64,000 nt of DNA from Vibrio sp. UCD-FRSSP16_30 (GTDB lineage: Bacteria > Pseudomonadota > Gammaproteobacteria > Enterobacterales > Vibrionaceae). How positions within the stretch are numbered: position 1 is the first letter of the stretch; each line of letters starts with the position of its first letter. The stretch lies in the NCBI RefSeq assembly GCF_001676025.1, contig NZ_LZFW01000004.1, positions 59,118 to 123,117 of the forward strand, written 5' to 3'. The notes beneath the pieces were generated by a model, which worked only from the letters and a program-made list of their open reading frames with translations, was not told the origin of the DNA and did not search any database. The position numbers and the translations under genes are program-made. This document shows positions 58,941-64,000 of this stretch, piece by piece.

Positions 58941-59094
58941 CCCCTAAATGCAATAGATGAGATACATCGAACTGCTGTACTTGAGTTGATCTTGTATCTT
59001 TATACGGAATTTCAAGATTCAAAGGCACTACATTTTGATTGTTCCGCACATGCTTGACGGCTTTGGACTGTTTTGCGATTTTACTTTTCGCCAT
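58918..59094 (-). pseudogene. N-terminal part of the frameshifted recombinase-module gene
   Basis: From the ATG at 59094 (TAATG overlap with the integrase stop) this codes 58 residues, MAKSKIAKQSKAVKHVRNNQ onward. After the G7 tract it runs out of frame and stops at once (GGEQRKRN). The tight coupling to the integrase and the continuation of a good reading frame one base over argue that it is the true start of the gene ending at 58392. Confidence 0.5.
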
Positions 59095-60497
59095 TACGAC
59101 CAACCTCCGTTTATTTTGCGGTTTTTGGCTTTAGCCGTGTTGATTTGGTCGTCTAGCTTATTCATGTACTGAATGTACTTTTCAGTGGTCGATGTACTCG
59201 CGTGTCCCATCAATTCCGCTAAGTCACCCATAAGGTAGTCATAGCTAACATCTCGCTCTTTTGACTTATCCCAAAGCCAGTGAGTTGCAAAGGTAGAACG
59301 TAAATCATGGATTCGGTAATACCAAGATGTGTCCATTTCGCGAATCTGTTTTCTAAGGTTTGAAAAGTGCGTTTCTAGTGTATTGGCTGAGTAAGGCACA
59401 CCTTTGTTTGAGAGAAATAGGTACTCAACGGTATCGATTACACTGCCTGCTTGAACAAGCTTATTACGTTTGTTTAGGTTTTTAAGTTGCGCATGGCTTT
59501 CTTTGTGTATCTCTAGCTCTTCGTACAGTTCGATGGGGATTTCTACGGTACGCGCCTTACTGCCTTTAGTGTGGGTAATTTTGATAGGTACAGCTTCCAA
59601 GTCACTGTAGTCAGCGTTTCCGATATCGTGAGCTGGGAAGTGAATGGCTTCATCTATTCTAAGTCCTGCTTCGACACATAGGCGAAAGATGAGTTTTGTC
59701 GTCTTTGGGAGTGGCGTTATATGTTCATTAAATAATGCTTTGTGCTCGGGATGCATGGGCTTGAGCTTTTTGTGAGCAGGCGTATTTTGTTTTTTAGGGA
59801 ACATCCTCATTATATTGGAAGTTTCATAAGTGCGCTGAGAGCCAGATTTTGTGTGAGCCAGCATATCGTGTTGGTTTAATTCCTGATGCACTGTTTCTGT
59901 GGTGTAGTGGGTAACGATATTTTCATTGTTATTTTTGATGTAGCCGTTTTTTTGCATCCACTTATAGAACCCAACTACCACACCCATATAGGTGCGAGCG
60001 GTAGATAAGCTAAAAGCCTCGCTGCCATTCGCCCCTTCAATATCATTGCAGTTCGCAAGCAGGAACTCAGCAAATCGCCAGGGAGCACCTTCTTCTTCGT
60101 ATTTCGATAGGGTTTTATAGGTTAGGTATTCACATGGTATTTCATGACCATCTTCATCAACTTGAGAATGGTGAGTCGAATCCAAATAACGCGTGAAAGC
60201 CAGCAAACCTTTTGCGATTGAGCCTGTGTCTTTTACTGCTGCTTCACCACGCAATTTAGAGACTAGGTAAAGAGACTGTGGATAAACCACTCTACCGTCA
60301 GGAGCAACGATGATATCGGTTTTCTTTATGCGTGATTCTAGGTTGGAAGGGGAAAGGTAGGGAGAATGTGTCACTTCCCCTGATTGAATATCGGTATTTG
60401 TAGAGATTCTCAGCTTTGCTAATGTATCGACTTCGACAGAAAGAAGTCGGTAGTCATCATAAACATCAGAACATTTTTCTTTGTACGTTTTTATCAC
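59094..60497 (-). CDS. Tyrosine recombinase (site-specific integrase) of the element
   Basis: A 467-residue phage-integrase-family recombinase. All catalytic residues are visible: R280 (EAGLRIDEAI), a Lys in THTKGSKARTVE, H397-R400 (IHDLRSTFATH), H432 (GHASTSTTEKY) and nucleophile Y441. The N-terminal 250 residues hold the arm/core-binding parts. It starts 97 bases from the right bcp junction, the usual place for an integrase next to its attachment site, and is coupled to the next gene by TAATG. It is the best candidate for the enzyme that inserted the element in bcp. Confidence 0.93.
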   Translation of the reverse strand: MIKTYKEKCSDVYDDYRLLSVEVDTLAKLRISTNTDIQSGEVTHSPYLSPSNLESRIKKTDIIVAPDGRVVYPQSLYLVSKLRGEAAVKDTGSIAKGLLAFTRYLDSTHHSQVDEDGHEIPCEYLTYKTLSKYEEEGAPWRFAEFLLANCNDIEGANGSEAFSLSTARTYMGVVVGFYKWMQKNGYIKNNNENIVTHYTTETVHQELNQHDMLAHTKSGSQRTYETSNIMRMFPKKQNTPAHKKLKPMHPEHKALFNEHITPLPKTTKLIFRLCVEAGLRIDEAIHFPAHDIGNADYSDLEAVPIKITHTKGSKARTVEIPIELYEELEIHKESHAQLKNLNKRNKLVQAGSVIDTVEYLFLSNKGVPYSANTLETHFSNLRKQIREMDTSWYYRIHDLRSTFATHWLWDKSKERDVSYDYLMGDLAELMGHASTSTTEKYIQYMNKLDDQINTAKAKNRKINGGWS

Positions 60498-60538
60498 AAA
60501 ACAACCCTCGATATGCTACCCACACATCAAAGATAGAT

Positions 60539-60571
60539 TTGTCATAAACACTTATCAAGGTTTTTTGTCAT
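60539..60571 (+). repeat. Right-end TTGTCAT repeats of the element
   Basis: Two direct copies of TTGTCAT (60539-60545 and 60565-60571), 26 bp apart, between the integrase start and the bcp junction. Their orientation matches the three copies at the left end. They are plausible integrase- or excisionase-binding arm sites. Confidence 0.5.
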
Positions 60572-60921
60572 TGTTTTTTTCTAAGGGGAACAACCTTTTC
60601 TCCCCAGACGCCAAAGGCTTCTGCCACGCTGTGGTCTTCATCGGATAGTAGGGTGAAATTAAGGCTGTCACGCTCAATAAATTTACCTAAGCGTTTTACC
60701 GGATCAATGCTGACGCCAAATACCACAACGTTGTGTGCATCGAGTTCGGCTTTTATATCACGCAAGCCTTGAGCTTGAACTGTGCAGCCGAGGGTCATGG
60801 CTTTTGGGTAAAAGTAAAACAGTACTTTTTTACCTTTGAGGTCTTGTAATGAGATGGCTTTGTCATCTTGATCCAGAAGAGTGACGTCGGGAGCCGGAGA
60901 GCCTGCTGTTAAAGTTTGCAT
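60568..60921 (-). pseudogene. bcp: 5' fragment of the resident bcp gene
   Basis: The frame begins MQTLTAGSPAPDVTLLDQDD, includes the peroxidatic Cys in YPKAMTLGCTVQAQGLRD, and is recognisable to GVWGEK (about residue 109, base 60594). Eight residues of element sequence (VVPLRKKQ) follow before a stop at 60568. It lacks the C-terminal third of Bcp, which lies at 50646-50806. The truncated 117-residue product would miss the closing strand and helix and is probably inactive. It sits 16 bases after gcvR. Confidence 0.92.
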
Positions 60922-60937
60922 GTAAAGTCCTTGAACA

Positions 60938-61477
60938 TTAACCGTTGTTGATGAAATTAAGAGTGCCTTTTACATTTAATGAATCACAAAGAGAGGTAAA
61001 GTCTTCTTGCAGTTGCATTAAGTTGTACTCTTCAGATAAAGAGGCGCTAAGTGTAATTTGAAACTGATCTTCGCCAAACTCGGTGCTTTCTTTAGTTAAA
61101 GTACGGGCGCTTAAAGAGCTGATACCGATGTCTTTGTCGGCAAAGAAGTGGGTAACTTGTTCTGTTAGGCCAATTTTATCGGTCGCTTGTATATTGGCTT
61201 CTAAGGTAAATTGTTGCATCAAATCTGAGTGAGTTGAGGTGCGCTTAACCATAGTAATTAAGTCATGTTGCTGACCCAATTGCGGTAAAGAGTGCTCGAC
61301 ACGAGTAATTTGAGATAGGGTGCCAGAAATGAGCATGATGAGGGTAAAGTCGTTTCCAAATAGCGCAATGCGACTGTCGACAATGTTACAACCGAGCTCG
61401 GACACAAGATGAATAATTTTATTGCCAATACCGGGGCGGTCTGTGCCGATGGCAGTGATGACTAAATGCTGCGCCAT
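60938..61477 (-). CDS. gcvR: Glycine cleavage system transcriptional repressor GcvR
   Basis: GcvR binds GcvA and blocks activation of the glycine cleavage operon when glycine is low. The 179 residues are two ACT domains (about 4-80 and 90-170; GTDRPGIGNKIIHLVSELGCNIVDSRI and ATDKIGLTEQVTHFFADKDIGISSL). There is no DNA-binding domain, as expected. In E. coli gcvR also precedes bcp and is divergent from dapA, so the arrangement is ancestral. Confidence 0.94.
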   Translation of the reverse strand: MAQHLVITAIGTDRPGIGNKIIHLVSELGCNIVDSRIALFGNDFTLIMLISGTLSQITRVEHSLPQLGQQHDLITMVKRTSTHSDLMQQFTLEANIQATDKIGLTEQVTHFFADKDIGISSLSARTLTKESTEFGEDQFQITLSASLSEEYNLMQLQEDFTSLCDSLNVKGTLNFINNG

Positions 61478-61709
61478 AATCGTATCCTTTGACTGATTTA
61501 ATGTTAGTAGTCTACACGGAATCGCTCATTTCTGGGTTGGTGAATATTAGAAATTTTCACTTAATGGGCGTTTGTTCATTATAGAAGTTCAATTGAGTCT
61601 ATCGTGTGCAAATAAATGGTAAAAACTTCACGCCAGCGCTTATATCCGCTTGTGTTATCCAATCTCTATCAAGTACCATGCGATATTAATGAAATTTAGG
61701 GAGTGAATC

Positions 61710-62588
61710 ATGTTTTCAGGAAGTATCGTTGCTTTAATAACGCCTTTCAATGCCGATGATGAAGTGGACTACCAAAGTCTCAAGAACTTAGTTGAGTTCC
61801 ATGTAGATGCGGGCACTTCTGCAATTGTAGCCGTAGGCACAACTGGAGAGTCGGCAACGCTTACCGTTGATGAACATGTGAAGGTCGTGACTAAGGTAGT
61901 TGAATATGCTGCTGGCCGCGTTCAAGTTATTGCGGGAACTGGCGCTAATGCAACTCATGAAGCGATTACATTTAGCCGTTTGCTTAATAACTCAGGTATT
62001 GCAGGCTGTTTAAGTGTCACCCCATATTACAACAAGCCAACACAAGAAGGCCTTTACCAGCACTTTAAAGCCATTGCTAAAGAAAGCGCTGTGCCGATCA
62101 TCTTATATAATGTCCCAGGTCGTACTGGTGTCGACATGCAACCAGAAACGGTCGCAAGATTGGCAAAACTAGACAACATAGTGGCACTTAAAGATGCAAC
62201 GGGTGATTTATCCCGAGTGGCAAAATATAAGGAACTTTGTGGCGAAGACTTTATCTTACTTAGTGGCGATGACGCGACAGGTTTAGAGTTCGTTAAACTA
62301 GGTGGACACGGCGTTATCTCTGTGACCAACAATATCGCCGCGCGTGATATGGCCGATATGTTTAAATTGGCGCAACAGAATAACTATGCTGAAGCTGAAA
62401 TCATTAACCAACGTTTAATGGGACTGCATAGCGGCTTATTTGTTGAATCTAGCCCAATCCCAGTTAAGTGGGCAGCTCGCCAAGTTAATCTTATCGAAAA
62501 TGATTTATTGCGCTTGCCAATGACACCATTATCGCCAGCAGGCCAAGAGGTTGTTAACGCAGCTCTTGCTCAAGCTAATATTAAGTAA
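61710..62588 (+). CDS. dapA: 4-hydroxy-tetrahydrodipicolinate synthase
   Basis: DapA condenses pyruvate and aspartate semialdehyde, the first committed step to diaminopimelate and lysine. The 292 residues carry the Schiff-base Lys161 (VALKDATGD), catalytic Tyr133 ([10 protein letters not shown]) and Thr44-Thr45 (GTTGES), and the lysine-binding region of the DapA fold. Length is identical to E. coli DapA. The 232-base region to gcvR contains no lysine riboswitch that I could recognise. It is probably cotranscribed with bamC. Confidence 0.97.
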   Translation: MFSGSIVALITPFNADDEVDYQSLKNLVEFHVDAGTSAIVAVGTTGESATLTVDEHVKVVTKVVEYAAGRVQVIAGTGANATHEAITFSRLLNNSGIAGCLSVTPYYNKPTQEGLYQHFKAIAKESAVPIILYNVPGRTGVDMQPETVARLAKLDNIVALKDATGDLSRVAKYKELCGEDFILLSGDDATGLEFVKLGGHGVISVTNNIAARDMADMFKLAQQNNYAEAEIINQRLMGLHSGLFVESSPIPVKWAARQVNLIENDLLRLPMTPLSPAGQEVVNAALAQANIK

Positions 62589-62640
62589 ATCTATTATCTA
62601 CGATTCGAACCTAGATGGGTTGTAAGGGTCAGGAGTATCA

Positions 62641-63696
62641 ATGAAGTTTGTTAATCAGCTAGTGATCAGTGCACTGGCTGTCGCTATGTTAAGTGGTTGC
62701 GCCGAAAATGCAGCAGAGCGTCGTCAAGCTAAGGACGATTTTAAGTATCTTGAAGCAACGCCTATGCCTGATATTGTATCAAGCCCAGAGCAGCAGCTTG
62801 AAGTGTACCCTGACTACGTTATACCGAAAGGTGACTATGTTGGCGGCATTGGCAAAGAAGTAGATATTCGCCCTCCTCAGCAAGTACTAGAGCTTATTCC
62901 TGGTGCTCGTACTGAGCAAAATGATGGCGTTGTTACTTTATGGCTATTGACCCAAGACGATCGCGATAAAGTCTGGCAAACAGCAAAAGACATGATTGAA
63001 GCTCGTGATATTAAGCTTCTTGATTCAAGCGATGATCGCCTTGAAACCGACTGGATCGTTTGGCACGAAGAAGACGAAGAAGAAACCTTAAGTAGTCGTT
63101 ATCTTATTGAACGATTTGAGGCGAATTCTCGTTTTGGCTTCCGTATTAGCTTAATTGCTTGGAAGGAAGGCAGCACTGAAATGCCAGTCAGTTACACTGA
63201 CAAAGAGCGTTATAACACCTTCATGACTAATATTGTGATGTCTCGTTATGATGATGCAGTTCGCGCCGAAGCGGCTAAGCAAGCATTGCAACTGGTCAAA
63301 GTGATACCTTTGAGCCTAGGTAAAGATCGTAGCGGATTACCGATTGTTATTGCCCGTGCTCGATACGATGTATTCTGGCAGCGAATCCCTGAATTGCTAC
63401 CAACGTTAGGCTTTGAATTAGATGAGCGTAACCAATCACAAGGTACAATTAAGACGTCTTATGCAGCGCCAGATGATGAGTTCTGGGAAAGTATTGGTAC
63501 TAAGCCACTGACTTATAACTCAGAAACTTACACATTCTTGTTAGGTGATTTAGGAAACCGAACTTCAATTAACGTGACTGATGCGGCAGGTAAACCTGTG
63601 ACAGAAGAAATGTTAAAAGAGTTAATCCCAACACTATCAATAATGATGGAACAAAGCAGTCAATCTACGGATGCGGATGCTGAGACTGAAGAGTAA
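62641..63696 (+). CDS. bamC: Outer-membrane protein assembly lipoprotein BamC
   Basis: BamC (NlpB) is a lipoprotein of the BAM complex with BamA. The 351 residues have the lipobox MLSGC (Cys20), the conserved unstructured N-terminal lasso that contacts BamD (residues 25-85), and two helix-grip domains (about 100-210 and 230-340). The end is acidic. The order dapA-bamC is as in E. coli dapA-nlpB. The gene is intact, but an insertion sequence begins 10 bases after its stop. Confidence 0.93.
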   Translation: MKFVNQLVISALAVAMLSGCAENAAERRQAKDDFKYLEATPMPDIVSSPEQQLEVYPDYVIPKGDYVGGIGKEVDIRPPQQVLELIPGARTEQNDGVVTLWLLTQDDRDKVWQTAKDMIEARDIKLLDSSDDRLETDWIVWHEEDEEETLSSRYLIERFEANSRFGFRISLIAWKEGSTEMPVSYTDKERYNTFMTNIVMSRYDDAVRAEAAKQALQLVKVIPLSLGKDRSGLPIVIARARYDVFWQRIPELLPTLGFELDERNQSQGTIKTSYAAPDDEFWESIGTKPLTYNSETYTFLLGDLGNRTSINVTDAAGKPVTEEMLKELIPTLSIMMEQSSQSTDADAETEE

Positions 63697-63706
63697 TAGT
63701 GTTAGC

Positions 63707-64000
63707 GAGACTGTCCTAAATTCTGTGTAACTGCCTACACTTAATGCCGTAATGGCTAAGGAAAGGCAACATGGATAAGAAAGCACTTGAAGCTTTTGCT
63801 AAAGAAGCAGCAAAAGGAATTAAAAGCCCTGAAGATTTAACCGAATTCAGTCAGATGCTCAAAAAGATCACTGTTGAAGCAGCTCTCAATGCTGAAATGG
63901 ATGAGCATCTTGGCTACGAAAAACACCAACAATCCAAATCAAAAAACAGCCGTAACGGAAAGAGCAGCAAGCGGATCAAAACCGAAGATGGGGAGTTCGA
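63707..64000 (+). mobile_element. IS256-family insertion sequence, left end (runs off the window)
   Basis: The likely terminal repeat starts GAGACTGTCCTAAATTCTGT at 63707, a 5' end common among IS256-type elements of Vibrio, followed by a short leader and a transposase start. The right end, inverted repeat and target duplication are outside the window. Confidence 0.75.
63771..64000 (+). CDS. IS256-family (Mutator-type) transposase, N-terminal part
   Basis: From the ATG at 63771, behind AAGGAAAGG, the visible 76 residues begin MDKKALEAFAKEAAKGIKSP. They include the family motif VEAALNAEMDEHLGYEKHQ and NSRNGKSSKRIKTEDGEF, the conserved start of IS256 transposases. The catalytic DDE core lies beyond the window edge. 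No frameshift is seen in the visible part. Confidence 0.9.
   Translation, partial: MDKKALEAFAKEAAKGIKSPEDLTEFSQMLKKITVEAALNAEMDEHLGYEKHQQSKSKNSRNGKSSKRIKTEDGEF

Larger units (their letters stand above)
50798..60600. mobile_element. Integrative element of about 9.8 kb inserted in bcp
   Basis: The resident bcp is split at residue ~108 (after GVWGEK), with the halves about 9.8 kb apart in the same orientation. Between them are a tyrosine recombinase beside the right junction, two accessory recombination genes, a full-length second bcp, a serine recombinase, an IS6 element, a group II intron remnant and a four-gene metabolic cargo. The flanking gene order perM-[bcp]-gcvR-dapA is otherwise conserved. 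The exact crossover bases cannot be fixed, because the junctions share only a short T-run on the plus strand. Confidence 0.88.

Noticed and set aside
57889..60497. A Gamma-Mobile-Trio (GMT) type defence island
   Set aside because: A tyrosine recombinase with two partner genes suggested it, but from memory those trios include a very large third protein. None is present, and no anti-phage or toxin cargo was recognised.
61478..61709. Lysine or glycine riboswitch between gcvR and dapA
   Set aside because: The 232-base spacer shows no recognisable aptamer helices or expression-platform terminator.

Overview
This 64 kb window reads as chromosomal DNA of a gammaproteobacterium, almost certainly a Vibrio or close Vibrionaceae relative. 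The evidence is gene content and order: yqcC-truC; map facing rpsB-tsf-pyrH-frr-uppS-cdsA-dxr-rseP-bamA-skp-lpxD-fabZ-lpxA-lpxB-rnhB-dnaE-accA-tilS; yafD-mltD-gloB-yafS-rnhA-dnaQ-fadE-gmhA-yafJ; purMN/upp; bepA-perM-bcp-gcvR-dapA-bamC. The Vibrio-type DUF3301, DUF3549, DUF3461, DUF2066 and DUF2069 proteins sit among them. No rRNA, tRNA or CRISPR array was seen.

Layout. 1-4 kb: small conserved proteins and the tRNA pseudouridine synthase TruC. 4-11 kb: nitrogen sensor GlnD, a large membrane HD-GYP sensor and Map. 11-32 kb: a long plus-strand block for translation factors, isoprenoid and phospholipid precursors, outer-membrane assembly (RseP, BamA, Skp), lipid A synthesis (LpxD/A/B, FabZ), DNA replication (DnaE) and fatty-acid initiation (AccA), with hairpin attenuators inside it. 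32-50 kb: PII protein GlnB, wall hydrolase MltD, RNase HI/DnaQ, FadE, GmhA, purine genes with a PurR operator, BepA and PerM. 61-64 kb: gcvR, dapA, bamC and the start of an IS256-type insertion sequence at the right edge.

The accessory region is 50.8-60.6 kb. The resident bcp (peroxiredoxin) gene is cut in two. Its 3' end lies at 50646-50806 and its 5' end at 60594-60921, with about 9.8 kb of foreign DNA between. This DNA has a tyrosine recombinase next to the right junction, followed by a frameshifted or deleted second recombinase-type gene and a TnpC-like coiled-coil gene. It also carries a complete but divergent bcp that can stand in for the broken one, and a serine recombinase. TTGTCAT repeats lie near both ends. 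The cargo is a MocR-type regulator divergent from a tight operon of a cysteine-dioxygenase-like enzyme, a TauD-like 2-oxoglutarate/Fe(II) oxygenase and a TauE/SafE-family exporter. This looks like a mobile thiol or sulfur-acid oxidation and export cassette, and I do not recognise it as a described system. Between cargo and recombinases lie eroded pieces: a 3' group II intron remnant, an IS6-family element without target duplication, and the tail of a lost gene.
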